Assembly: GCF_009728935.1 (NCBI RefSeq) | Contig: NZ_CP034235.1 | Location: forward strand, 2,332,001 to 2,396,000 | Source: Paenibacillus psychroresistens | Lineage (GTDB): Bacteria; Bacillota; Bacilli; Paenibacillales; NBRC-103111 | Direction: 5' to 3' | Length of the DNA: 64,000 nt | Part shown: piece by piece, positions 34,621-43,541 of the stretch | How the letters are laid out: the number at the start of each line of letters is the position of its first letter | Position numbering within the stretch: position 1 is the first letter of the stretch | Made by a program: the position numbers and the translations under genes | Notes under the pieces: generated by a model | Databases searched by the model: none | What the model saw: the letters and a program-made list of their open reading frames with translations, nothing else | Told to the model about the DNA's origin: nothing

Positions 34621-35016
34621 ATGTTTAGCTTAAAGGTAACAGTGCCTAAAGATATACAAGCTGATAAGCCTTTTAATGTTGAGGGTGTTATGGTTAATGA
34701 TTCTGGTCGTTCTTGGGAGATTAGCCATGGTGCAGATATGTTCAATTATATTATTTATGATAAAAATGGAGAAGTTGTCCTCCAAGATTCAGAATTGCGG
34801 ATGGTTAATGCCATAGGAATTATGAAGCTTTTAAAGGCAAATGAAGCTTATGTTTATGATGGTGAGGGTCATGTTTAACCTAAATTAAATGAATTTACTT
34901 TACATGCAGGAAACTATAAAATTGTATCAAAAGCAACCTTCAACATTAATCAAGCCGGTAAAGATACTGAAATCGTTATAACATCAACACCTGTAGAAAT
35001 AAAACTAGCGCCTTAG
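34621..35016 (+). pseudogene. Broken beta-sandwich (BsuPI/Ig-like) protein
   Basis: The frame from 34621 runs for 85 codons, meets TAA at 34876-34878, then continues in the same frame with sensible protein sequence (starting PKLNEFTLHAGNYKIVSKAT) to TAG at 35014-35016. The joined product would be about 131 residues and resembles an extracellular Ig-like or BsuPI proteinase-inhibitor-type beta sandwich. There is no convincing RBS, signal peptide or promoter, so the 5' end is probably lost as well. One in-frame nonsense change plus truncation marks it as a remnant. Confidence 0.7.
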
Positions 35017-35048
35017 TAAGATCATTTTAAGCAAAAGAGGAATCTAAA

Positions 35049-36455
35049 ATGAAAGCCTTATGTGCAGTTGATACGACAATAAAATTTTCGGATGATGAAA
35101 GTGATAAGCTAGATCGTTATTTTGATATTGCTTTTGTTGATTTTTCTAAACCGATTGATACCGAAGTAGCTGAAGCCGAGCTGCTATTAATCCACTCTAA
35201 AATCCCGAATGAAGTGCTTAGAAAATTCGTGAATTGCAAATATGTTTTGGTTAGAGCTCATAATATCGATTACATCGATGCTAAACTCGCAGCTGAACTA
35301 GGAATTTCAGTTAAGGGAATTCCTCAGGTTGGTGCAAATGCGGTTGCGGAGCATACTTTCTCGCTGATTTTTGCCTTGGCTAAACAAATTATTCCTTCCG
35401 ATCTCAATATTAAAGCCGGAAAATGGAGGGAGGGTTTAACACCAAATTATGAACTCTACGGCAAGAAATTAGGGATTATTGGATATGGTGTAATTGGACA
35501 AATGGTTGCGAGTATAGGTAAAGCCTTAGGTATGGAAATATTAATTTCTGCTAATGGCGATAGTAAAGAGACGGATAGAATACCGCTTGACGAACTTTTG
35601 CAACAAGCGGATATTGTGACCCTGCATGCTTCTACAAAAATAGGAAATGAGCAGCTAATTAACAAAGCACGAATCGCTCTGATGAAAGAGAGTGCTATAT
35701 TTATTAATACAGCTAGAGGAAAACTGCTAGATTATGCAGCGTTAGAAGCAGCTTTACAGAGTGGGAAGCTTGGGGGAGCAGGACTGGATGTTTTTGCCGA
35801 AGAACCGATTCGCAATCTAAGTATTACTCAATTATCTAATGTAATTAGTACCCCTCACCTTGCTTTTTATACGGATCGCACGATTTCAATGATGAATGAT
35901 CATCTTATTAATAATGCTATTCAATACTTTGAAAAAGACTTGGTATTAGTTAAACCGTCCATTGAATATCAGGAGGAGTATAATAAATTTTATCAAGAGT
36001 GGAAAAGCACGGGAGAGGATATGGTTCCTTGGGTGATTGAGCAGGATCCGTCGAATTTTGAAGAATATATTGATTTCTTATTTTCCCAAGACTCCGAAGA
36101 TAAACTTCTCGTTAATGACTTCGTCCCACATTCTACTTATTGGTTAGCTGACTCTCAACATAGAATTCTAGGAGCAGTCAATATCCGGCATAGGCTAAAT
36201 GAAAGGCTCTCTAATAGTGGCGGACATATTGGATATGGGATACGACCAACTACTAGACGAATGGGTTTTGCAAGCAAGCTTTTAGCATTAGCTTTAGATA
36301 AGACTCAAGAGTTAGGGATTTATCGAGTGCTTGTAGTTTGTGATAAAGGGAACATTGGCTCTGAGCGAACAATATTGAAGAATGGAGGCATATTTGATTC
36401 TGAGTTTATTGAAGAAAGTGGAAATATCGTTAAAAGATTCTGGATCAATTGCTAA
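35049..36455 (+). CDS. D-2-hydroxyacid dehydrogenase fused to GNAT acetyltransferase
   Basis: A 468-residue two-domain protein. Residues ~1-310 form a D-isomer 2-hydroxyacid dehydrogenase: KLGIIGYGVIGQMVAS nucleotide motif, catalytic Arg in INTARGKLLD, Glu in GLDVFAEEPI and His in STPHLAFYTD are all present. Residues ~320-468 resemble a COG3981-type GNAT acetyltransferase (LGAVNIRHRLNERL, GHIGYGIRPTTRRMGFASKLL, RVLVVCDKGNIGSERTI). The acidic residue that usually follows beta-2 in NAD-specific enzymes is not obvious (EILISANGD), so NADP use is possible. The joint role is unknown; both halves look intact. AGAGGAA precedes the ATG. Confidence 0.85.
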   Translation: MKALCAVDTTIKFSDDESDKLDRYFDIAFVDFSKPIDTEVAEAELLLIHSKIPNEVLRKFVNCKYVLVRAHNIDYIDAKLAAELGISVKGIPQVGANAVAEHTFSLIFALAKQIIPSDLNIKAGKWREGLTPNYELYGKKLGIIGYGVIGQMVASIGKALGMEILISANGDSKETDRIPLDELLQQADIVTLHASTKIGNEQLINKARIALMKESAIFINTARGKLLDYAALEAALQSGKLGGAGLDVFAEEPIRNLSITQLSNVISTPHLAFYTDRTISMMNDHLINNAIQYFEKDLVLVKPSIEYQEEYNKFYQEWKSTGEDMVPWVIEQDPSNFEEYIDFLFSQDSEDKLLVNDFVPHSTYWLADSQHRILGAVNIRHRLNERLSNSGGHIGYGIRPTTRRMGFASKLLALALDKTQELGIYRVLVVCDKGNIGSERTILKNGGIFDSEFIEESGNIVKRFWINC

Positions 36456-36481
36456 CCCCCTAGAGAATTCTCTAGAGGGTT
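36454..36481. terminator. 28-base palindrome at convergent gene ends
   Basis: AACCCCCTAGAGAA pairs with TTCTCTAGAGGGTT with a single wobble pair, starting inside the stop codon of the fusion gene. It has little loop and no T tract, so it is a weak terminator or an mRNA-stabilising end for both convergent transcripts. Confidence 0.55.
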
Positions 36482-36488
36482 AGGCTGG

Positions 36489-38627
36489 TTAATAAAAATT
36501 CCAAGTAAAGTCCTTATATGAGCTAGGTTTGTTATCCTCTGCCAATGATACATGGGTTGTTCTTCCTTGGCTTTCCTCCGACACACTTAGAATTCTCCAT
36601 TGGTATTCTCCTTGTTCATAATTATAAGTTTCCCCGTCATCATCGAACAAAAGGAATTCTCCGGCAGCTTTGCCATAGTGGCGAATTTCGATGGAGACCT
36701 CTTCTCCTGCGGCAGGTGCGTTCAATCTGACTGGCATAAGCGGGACTATGCCTCCATTGCGTACGAAAACGGGGATTTTATCTAATCCTGCTTGTACCTT
36801 AATGGAACGACCACCTTCAAAACATTCGCCTGATTCAAAATCAAACCAATCACCAATAGGCAAAACGACTTTCCTTGAAGATTCTCCTGCAAAAAGTGGG
36901 GCGATAAGCAAGGAATCACCCATCATATATTGATCATCCATATCTGATGTTATTCTCTTACCATAGGCAGCTTCATGAGAATCAAATTCTGTAAGCGTTG
37001 AATTTTGCTGATCGAGATTCATTTCATGAGCTTGTCGACAGTTTAATTCTGTCCCCATTTCAAGCTCCATCGCCCGAAAAGGTGGGGTTCCATCAAAATG
37101 ATAGCGAGCAAAGGCAGAATATAAATAAGGCATTAACTGCATACGCAGCTCTAAATATTTGCGGACTATTGGCTCAGTCTCTCCATAGTTCCAAGGCTTT
37201 ACACCGCTAGCCCAAGCATTCAACATAGCTAATGGAGAGAAACAAACGGTCTGCAGTCTGCGAACGAAATCCTCATCCGTATCGGTTTCACGCAGTTCAG
37301 GTGTCCAGAGTAACCCGCTAAAGCTGGCGTTGCACAAGGCTCGGACAAATTGGCGATGATCGTATAAATCGGAATAAAGCACATAGGGAAATGAGGCTGC
37401 ACCCGTGGAGGAAGCTCGCACTAATCCGTAGGTTCTTTGATTGCGCACATGGAACATTTCAGTCGTCATTTTTTGGAGAAGAAGTCCGTAAACCTGGCGC
37501 ATTTGCTCACCATCAAGTCCAGATGGAAAAGTTGCATGAGCAGGAAACATCCAAGAGGCACCTGTTAGCTCGCTGCCATCACATTCATCGATTTTATAGC
37601 CAGAAATACCAATATCGAGATGATCTGCTTCATGCTGTTTGATTAATATACGTTGGGCTTCTTCAAGGCTATAATCTGGAGCAAGTCCACCCCAAACGGT
37701 ATGCGAGCCTGCGAATGGCTTTAAGCTCTCGTAAATTCTTGCTATTGGTGCCACATAAGGATTCTCCCAAAGATTCAGTCTAAAACCCAAGTCTTTCATA
37801 GCAGAAACGAATTTCTGCGGATCAGGAAAACGTTGATCTGACCATTCATAGGAGGTTGGATAACTATTGCTGTGCCAGCCTGGTTCTAGCCCGAAGACAT
37901 CACAGGGCAGCTCGCGTTTGCGAAACTCGATAGCTTCTTCAATAGCTTTGGCTTCGTCAAAGAATATGGAAACGCGATGCCAGAATCCAAGCCCCCATCT
38001 AGGCGGAAGCGCACCTCCACCACAGAATAAATTATAGCGACGTACCACGTTTAGCATATTCGGACCGGCAAATAGATAAATTTCAATGCCTTGCTCATGA
38101 GGGATAACAATCTCTAATTGGTCGGATGTTGGAGTTGCCTGCCAATCCGAATCTGTGGAGCGGTCTCGGATCTTCGGTTCCAGAGTACTGTCTTTGCGAA
38201 CCGTTGAACCACAATACATCGTCACAATTCTACAAGTATTGATGAGTAAACCGTATCCTTCACTAGAGATGTAGAAAGGAACTGGAGCATGAGTCTCACC
38301 GGTATCCTGGCGTGGATCACTATTAACACGCAGTACTCTTGTATAACCACGGTGGTTCATCCGCATAAACTGCAGACCTAAGCCATAAATATTCTCAGAT
38401 TCAGTAAGGGGAAGGGTTAAAAGGGTTTGTTTCTGATTAATGATCGAGTCAAGTTGATAGGCAGCGGCTGGAAATTCTTCATCTCCCATGCGGTTTAAGC
38501 CTTCTAATGAGGGCTTATTTTGAAGTAAGGAAAGCGGTGTTACCTCATTGGGGTTACCTAAAATAAGCTTCCAAATGCCAGGTGCAACATAAATCCATTG
38601 ATTCTTATTCGAGTTCATACTAAACAT
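36489..38627 (-). CDS. Glycoside hydrolase family 31 protein
   Basis: Intracellular glycosidase of 712 residues. An N-terminal beta sandwich (~1-200) is followed by the GH31 barrel: PPRWGLGFWHR entry, DVFGLEPGWH, RLNLWENPY, nucleophile Asp347 in GYKIDECDGSE, the acid/base region YVLYSDLYDHRQF and C-terminal beta domains (GDWFDFESGECFEGG). It lacks the common WMADFGE-type nucleophile motif of typical alpha-glucosidases; GYKIDE resembles GH31 members acting on alpha-xylosides, alpha-galactosides or other sugars. No signal peptide. AGAGGAG lies just upstream. A neighbouring AraC gene on the same strand is upstream. Confidence 0.88.
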   Translation of the reverse strand: MFSMNSNKNQWIYVAPGIWKLILGNPNEVTPLSLLQNKPSLEGLNRMGDEEFPAAAYQLDSIINQKQTLLTLPLTESENIYGLGLQFMRMNHRGYTRVLRVNSDPRQDTGETHAPVPFYISSEGYGLLINTCRIVTMYCGSTVRKDSTLEPKIRDRSTDSDWQATPTSDQLEIVIPHEQGIEIYLFAGPNMLNVVRRYNLFCGGGALPPRWGLGFWHRVSIFFDEAKAIEEAIEFRKRELPCDVFGLEPGWHSNSYPTSYEWSDQRFPDPQKFVSAMKDLGFRLNLWENPYVAPIARIYESLKPFAGSHTVWGGLAPDYSLEEAQRILIKQHEADHLDIGISGYKIDECDGSELTGASWMFPAHATFPSGLDGEQMRQVYGLLLQKMTTEMFHVRNQRTYGLVRASSTGAASFPYVLYSDLYDHRQFVRALCNASFSGLLWTPELRETDTDEDFVRRLQTVCFSPLAMLNAWASGVKPWNYGETEPIVRKYLELRMQLMPYLYSAFARYHFDGTPPFRAMELEMGTELNCRQAHEMNLDQQNSTLTEFDSHEAAYGKRITSDMDDQYMMGDSLLIAPLFAGESSRKVVLPIGDWFDFESGECFEGGRSIKVQAGLDKIPVFVRNGGIVPLMPVRLNAPAAGEEVSIEIRHYGKAAGEFLLFDDDGETYNYEQGEYQWRILSVSEESQGRTTHVSLAEDNKPSSYKDFTWNFY

Positions 38628-38732
38628 TCATCTCCTCTTAATCCTGATAACAAGTTGTTTAAAGAGTAGCATGTTTGTCAGGGAGAAGTCTTTGGCGCTG
38701 ATTCAATTTTTTACACAATTCTAGGATTATTA

Positions 38733-39629
38733 TTAATTCGGACTATAACCGCGAATCCGTTTGCGAAATTGACTTGGCGATTCAAGATAATGATTGGAGA
38801 ATTGTCTCGAGAAATAATGGATCGTCGCAAAGCCTAGCTTTTCTGCAATGGAGGTAACCGATTGGTCGGTTTCGCGGAGCTCTTTTTTGGCTTGGGCAAG
38901 CTTGCAGCTATTGTAGTAATATTGCGGGCTGACACCGGTTTCCTTATGAAATAACTCATACAGATAAGCTTGACTAATCGAGAGCTGCCTAGCCCATTCT
39001 GCAATGGAGATAGTTTCATGGATCTGCTCTTCCATCCAAAGAATTAGTTTACGAATCCTTGGATCCGAAGGAGCAAACGGGTGGGCCAAATAATGAATAT
39101 AATCGCTAAGGAAGGCTTCAAACAAGGAGCGCAAACGAATCTCAGTATCTACGCCACGATAATCAAAATGATCAATCACCGCTAAAAAAGTCTCAATCCA
39201 TTTGGTGTTAACTGGAATAATTATTTGGGTAGGCAGGATAATGTCTTCCTTGAATTGAATGGCAGACGCACAAAGCTGGGGCTGGTAAAGCTCGGTTTCA
39301 TAGCAGTTTAATGCAAGATCACCTTTAAGCTTAGGTGTCGAATCCCATAAAAAATCGACATAAACCGAAGCATGTACCATCGGGTTGGCTACGTTGGCAT
39401 GAAAGGTATGTTTAATACCGGGCTGAATGTAGAATAAGCTCCTAGCTGCTGCCTCGTAAGAAATTCCATCTATCGTAATTGTACCAAGACCACTTTTTAT
39501 ATAGATAAAAGAATGTACATAGGAAATACGCGGACCATTAGTATCGCCTGAACGGAACAAACAGTAATCGGCACCAAGTACATGAGTGCGTATTTCACTA
39601 AACGGTATTTGGACAATTGGCGGTTTCAT
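38733..39629 (-). CDS. AraC-family transcriptional regulator
   Basis: Regulator of 298 residues with a cupin domain (about 30-130) and a C-terminal AraC HTH (ISIAEWARQLSISQAYLYEL, TSIAEKLGFATIHYFSRQF). The ATG at 39629 follows GAGGTG by 6 bases, giving an MKPPIVQIP start; the longer frame has no RBS. It lies directly upstream of the GH31 gene on the same strand and probably regulates it. Confidence 0.88.
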   Translation of the reverse strand: MKPPIVQIPFSEIRTHVLGADYCLFRSGDTNGPRISYVHSFIYIKSGLGTITIDGISYEAAARSLFYIQPGIKHTFHANVANPMVHASVYVDFLWDSTPKLKGDLALNCYETELYQPQLCASAIQFKEDIILPTQIIIPVNTKWIETFLAVIDHFDYRGVDTEIRLRSLFEAFLSDYIHYLAHPFAPSDPRIRKLILWMEEQIHETISIAEWARQLSISQAYLYELFHKETGVSPQYYYNSCKLAQAKKELRETDQSVTSIAEKLGFATIHYFSRQFSNHYLESPSQFRKRIRGYSPN

Positions 39630-39721
39630 GCTGCACCTCGTTTCATGACTGATCTCATTATATAGCAACTTCTGAATTATATGTACGTCTATTTATATAT
39701 GAAAATGAAAGAAGGGTGTAA

Positions 39722-40498
39722 TTGCAAAAGATGGATTTTAGAAGGAAATTAATCCTAATCATAATTGGTTTATTGATTGTCAGTTGGATTGCCTACATAA
39801 ACGATAACCCTACCTATCCACAGCAATATCAATATCACAAGCTGCAAGCATCTAATGAAGTGATTTTGCATGTTTTAGAAACAAATCCGGAGAATGTACG
39901 TCTTCAAGCGATTAGCACAAACGTAACTAAGACCACTTATTATGGAATCAATGGCGGTTTCTTCTGGGAGGGCACACTCCTAAGTATTGCGGTAATTAAT
40001 AATAAGCCAGTTCAAGGAGTAACGGGTCAATATGGTTCCGGTTGGTATAATACGGGGACTGACAATAAGTTTAAAAGAGGCACTTTGGTCTGGGACGGTT
40101 ATTTGAAGCGTTTCTCCGTTCAACTGGCTGGTAAGGCTAGTGAGCTATTCGTTGCGGACATTGATAATTACTGGGCACAAGGTGGAGTAAGCATGTCCTT
40201 AGTCGAAGATTTCAATTGGCAGAATGAAATAATCCTTGAGAAAATGCCTTCCTATGACGAATTACATATGCGCTCAGCGCTTGTTTATGATGCATATCAA
40301 CAATTGTATATGATTGTGACTCCAACACCATGTACGATTGAAGAGTTTAGAAATGCTATTATTGAAAAGCTAGGAAACCGGAGATTAGTAGATGGGATAT
40401 TCTTAGACGGTGATGGTTCTTCGCAGCTCAAAAGTAGGCAAGCTAAACTATCGGGTGATCATCGGCAGGTTTATCAGATGCTGCGGTTGGTTGAATAA
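39722..40498 (+). CDS. Membrane-anchored phosphodiester glycosidase-like protein
   Basis: Protein of 258 residues with an N-terminal membrane anchor (about 9-26) and a PF09992/NAGPA-like domain: YYGINGGFFWEG, a central VADIDNYWAQGG segment, MRSALVYD and GIFLDGDGSSQL, the counterpart of the usual LDGGGS motif. It appears to be a second, smaller relative of the protein at 21261-22331. The start is TTG at 39722 (AGGGTG just upstream), with an ATG at 39731 as an alternative. It is divergent from the AraC gene next to GH31. Confidence 0.75.
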   Translation: MQKMDFRRKLILIIIGLLIVSWIAYINDNPTYPQQYQYHKLQASNEVILHVLETNPENVRLQAISTNVTKTTYYGINGGFFWEGTLLSIAVINNKPVQGVTGQYGSGWYNTGTDNKFKRGTLVWDGYLKRFSVQLAGKASELFVADIDNYWAQGGVSMSLVEDFNWQNEIILEKMPSYDELHMRSALVYDAYQQLYMIVTPTPCTIEEFRNAIIEKLGNRRLVDGIFLDGDGSSQLKSRQAKLSGDHRQVYQMLRLVE

Positions 40499-40588
40499 TT
40501 AAACGGAATCGAAATATTATTGAATATTTATTCATGGAAATGCATATCAAAATCAGAGCTAATGATTATGGTTTCCAAGCTTCCTTTA

Positions 40589-40690
40589 GACCTGTATCCC
40601 CATGGCTCAGCGAACAGATAACTAGGGAAAAGACTACTTTTCAAGGTTTTTTCGGCTTAAATCTCAAACTGAGTGAAAGGGATACAGGTC
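40589..40690. repeat. 102-bp inverted-repeat element
   Basis: GACCTGTATCCC (40589-40600) and GGGATACAGGTC (40679-40690) are perfect inverted repeats; a second matched block CTCAG/CTGAG lies inside each arm (40606-40610 and 40669-40673), making imperfect 22-bp arms. It occupies most of the gap between two convergent genes and may be a MITE remnant or a long terminator-like hairpin. No T tract is present. Confidence 0.5.
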
Positions 40691-40733
40691 ATAAGGATTG
40701 AGAAAGTCATAATTAGAATGCGAGCAATTTATA

Positions 40734-41612
40734 TCATGAATTAGGACTCATTATAGAAGCCTTCTTATAAGCCGCTGGAGTCAAACTAGTAATTCGTTTA
40801 AACATGCGATGGAAATGAGGTAGGCTTTCGAAGCCGCAGCTTTCAGCGATAAGGCTGATGTTGCTGTCGGTTTCAAGTAAAAGCTCCTTGGCGCGAATAA
40901 TTCTCTTAGTGGTGATATATTCCGTTATGTTCATGCCAGTTAGCTTCTTAAAAACACGGCTAAAATGAGCAGGCGAGATGGAAGCTTTCAAGGAAAGTGC
41001 GGCTAAACCAACATCCTGCTCTAAATGCTCATCTATATGGAATAATATTTTTTTCATCCAAAGGGGTTCGGTTGTTGAATCTGTTTGAATATGCGGGCTG
41101 TCTGTATCCGAACCACGACTTAGCTGAAGCAGCATGTGCTGGAGATCGAGGATAATCGAATGCCGATAGCCTGTTTTTTTGTGTTCAAGCTCATGCTGGA
41201 TATGATCCAAACAAGACTCTATTATAAGCTGCATCGAGAGCTGTAGAGGGATCTGGTAATTTCTATGTATCTTACTTTGTTCATAACAATTCAAATATGA
41301 AAAGGAATCACCAAGTGATACTTGCTGGACTAATAAGGGGCTGAAGAAAATAGCGGTGGAGGTAACCGGATTATCTTTATCTGGAAAGGCACGATGGATT
41401 GTATCGCCGGGAATAATAAAAACGTCGCCTTTGCGCATCTCATAAAAGGTTTGATTAATAAAAAATGTCCCTTTTCCCTCATATACATAAACCAGCTCAT
41501 ACCAATCGTGCAGATGATCGGGAAGCTCGCTTTGCGGATTTTTGGTGTCTCGATAATTATAGGCAAAAGGAAAGGCTTGACCAGATGCGAACTTTTTGCG
41601 AATAGGATCCAT
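40734..41612 (-). CDS. AraC-family regulator divergent from the L-galactose operon
   Basis: Regulator of 292 residues: cupin-type ligand domain (HLHDWYELVYVYEGKG, DVFIIPGDTIHRAFP) and AraC HTH pair (VGLAALSLKASISPAHFSRVF, ISLIAESCGFESLPHFHRMF). The ATG at 41612 follows AAGGAG by 7 bases. It is divergent, 133 bases away, from the seven-gene sugar operon and is the obvious candidate activator of it, as RhaR/RhaS-type proteins are for deoxysugar operons. The inducer is inferred to be L-galactose or a pathway intermediate. Confidence 0.9.
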   Translation of the reverse strand: MDPIRKKFASGQAFPFAYNYRDTKNPQSELPDHLHDWYELVYVYEGKGTFFINQTFYEMRKGDVFIIPGDTIHRAFPDKDNPVTSTAIFFSPLLVQQVSLGDSFSYLNCYEQSKIHRNYQIPLQLSMQLIIESCLDHIQHELEHKKTGYRHSIILDLQHMLLQLSRGSDTDSPHIQTDSTTEPLWMKKILFHIDEHLEQDVGLAALSLKASISPAHFSRVFKKLTGMNITEYITTKRIIRAKELLLETDSNISLIAESCGFESLPHFHRMFKRITSLTPAAYKKASIMSPNS

Positions 41613-41745
41613 AGGGAGCTCCTTAGTAACAATAATAATCTGATAATAGCAAAAAAGAGTACAAATATGCAAGGATTAGCTATTTTATCTTTACCTATTG
41701 CTGTTAGAATAGAGAGAAGTAAACTTATGCAAGGAGTGACTGAGG

Positions 41746-42600
41746 ATGAGTTCAATCCGGATTGATGCCCATCAGCACTATTGGAGCCTGGCAAGAAATG
41801 ATTATGGTTGGATCACACCAGAGCTGCCAGTATTGTATCGAGATTTTCTACCAGAGGACTTAGCACCACATTTGCAGAAGCATAACTTACAAGGAAGCAT
41901 TGTTGTCCAAGCTGCAGCCACTTTGGCAGAAACAGAGTATCTATTAGGGCTGAGCGACACCACAGATGAAATTCTAGGTGTTGTTGGCTGGCTAGATCTC
42001 GAGGATCCTAATTATCGTGAGCATTTCACTGCTTTCAATAAGCATCCGAAGTTTGTTGGCTTTCGTGTGATGATTCAAGGTCAACCAGATGCCAACTATA
42101 TACTCGAACCAAGCTTTATTGAAGCAATGCGTTTTTTTGCAGAAAAACAGGTTCCCGTTGATTTATTATTGAGCTCTCATCAGTTGGATGCAGTTGTTAA
42201 ACTATTAGCTGAAGTACCTGGATTACGGGCGGTTATTGATCATATTGCTAAACCGCAAATTGCCGCTGGAATTATTGAGCCATGGAAAAGCCAAATGGCA
42301 GCTATTGCCCAATTCCCAGGGATCTATTGCAAAATATCTGCGATGGCAACAGAAGCGGATCATAATAATTGGCAGTTTAGTGATTTCACGGCTTATATTC
42401 ACCATGTTATTGATGTTTTTGGCAAAGAACGGATTATGTTTGGCAGTGATTGGCCAGTTTGTTTGATCGCCGCAAGCTATGATGATGTTATAAATATATT
42501 ATTGAAATCGCTTCCCGAATCGTGGTCGGAGACGGATAATGCTAAGTTATTCGGTGAAAATGCCGTAAATTTCTATCAATTTAAGGGGGGAAATAAATGA
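41746..42600 (+). CDS. Amidohydrolase family sugar lactonase (COG3618)
   Basis: Protein of 284 residues in the amidohydrolase-2 / L-fuconolactonase-like family. The metal HxH motif is at His9/His11 (DAHQHYW), VIDHIAKP and the barrel-end Asp235 in MFGSDWPV are present. Family members hydrolyse 1,4- and 1,5-lactones of L-fuconate, L-galactonate or L-rhamnonate. It is the first gene of the operon and overlaps by four bases (ATGA) the gene for an L-galactose dehydrogenase, whose lactone product it should open to L-galactonate. AAGGAG precedes the ATG. Confidence 0.88.
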   Translation: MSSIRIDAHQHYWSLARNDYGWITPELPVLYRDFLPEDLAPHLQKHNLQGSIVVQAAATLAETEYLLGLSDTTDEILGVVGWLDLEDPNYREHFTAFNKHPKFVGFRVMIQGQPDANYILEPSFIEAMRFFAEKQVPVDLLLSSHQLDAVVKLLAEVPGLRAVIDHIAKPQIAAGIIEPWKSQMAAIAQFPGIYCKISAMATEADHNNWQFSDFTAYIHHVIDVFGKERIMFGSDWPVCLIAASYDDVINILLKSLPESWSETDNAKLFGENAVNFYQFKGGNK

Positions 42601-43526
42601 AATATCGCAAGCTTGGCAGAACAGGATTGGATGTCTCAATATTAAGCTTCGGTGCGTCTTCACTAGGTTCTGTTTTTCGTGACATTCAAGAGGATGAAGG
42701 CATTCGTACGGTGCATACGGCTGTAGATATGGGAATTAATCTAATTGATGTATCGCCTTATTATGGGTTGACCAAGGCTGAAACTGTCTTAGGCAAAGCG
42801 CTTAAAGAAATCCCGCGAGATAAGTTTATTTTGTCTACAAAGGCTGGACGGTATGGAAATGATAATTTTGATTTCTCTGCGAAAAAAATCACCAGCAGCT
42901 TGGAAGAAAGCTTGGCTCGCTTGAATACGGATTATGTGGATATTTTGCTGCTGCATGATATTGAGTTTGGTTCGTTTAAGCAAGTGATTGAAGAGGGTAT
43001 TCCAGCTTTACATAAATTGAAGGAGCAGGGCAAGATTCGTTATTTTGGTGTATCTGGCCTACCGATTAAGGTGTTTGAGAAAACGTTGTCTGTAACAGAT
43101 GTGGATGTTATTTTATCCTATTGCCATTATTCTTTGAATGATACGGCCTTGCTAGATCTGCTTCCTTTATTAGAAGCAAAACAGGTAGGGTTAATGAATG
43201 CATCACCCTTATCCATGGGACTGCTAAATGGAAGGGACATTGCCGCTTGGCATCCCGCTTCAGAAGAAATTAAGCAAGTCTGTCTAAAAGCAGCAGCTCA
43301 TTGCGCTGGCAAAGGTGCGGATCTAGCAAAATTAGCCGTGCAATATTCGGTGCAGAATGAGAAAATCCCGACAACTCTGGTCAGCACAGCAAGTACGCTT
43401 AACATTAAGAAAAATATAGAGTGGACCGATGAGCCCATAGATGAGGGATTGCTTCAGGAGGTCTTAGAAATTCTAAAGCCCGTGCATAACTTAACCTGGC
43501 CTAGCGGCCATCCCGAATATCAATAG
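42597..43526 (+). CDS. L-galactose dehydrogenase-like aldo/keto reductase
   Basis: Aldo/keto reductase of 309 residues that strongly recalls plant L-galactose dehydrogenase: FGASSLGSVF near the start, INLIDVSPYYG, AGRYGNDNFDFSA, LLLHDIEFGS, DVILSYCHYSLND, NASPLSMGLL and the very C-terminal NLTWPSG. The catalytic tetrad Asp51, Tyr56, Lys82 and His120 is intact. It should oxidise L-galactose (or L-fucose) at C1 to the lactone using NAD(P). Translationally coupled to the lactonase gene. The presence of LgoD- and UxaE-like genes downstream favours L-galactose over L-fucose. Confidence 0.9.
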   Translation: MKYRKLGRTGLDVSILSFGASSLGSVFRDIQEDEGIRTVHTAVDMGINLIDVSPYYGLTKAETVLGKALKEIPRDKFILSTKAGRYGNDNFDFSAKKITSSLEESLARLNTDYVDILLLHDIEFGSFKQVIEEGIPALHKLKEQGKIRYFGVSGLPIKVFEKTLSVTDVDVILSYCHYSLNDTALLDLLPLLEAKQVGLMNASPLSMGLLNGRDIAAWHPASEEIKQVCLKAAAHCAGKGADLAKLAVQYSVQNEKIPTTLVSTASTLNIKKNIEWTDEPIDEGLLQEVLEILKPVHNLTWPSGHPEYQ

Positions 43527-43541
43527 GAAAGGAAGTTAACG

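Noticed and set aside
41330..41794. Long minus-strand frame overlapping the divergent AraC promoter region
   Set aside because: It overlaps both real genes and the promoter, and the AraC frame has the RBS and family motifs.
41746..43526. Assignment of the first two operon genes to L-fucose catabolism
   Set aside because: The lactonase and AKR families also serve L-fucose, but no fuconate dehydratase or KDF aldolase is present, while LgoD-, UxaE- and UxuB-like genes fit only L-galactose.
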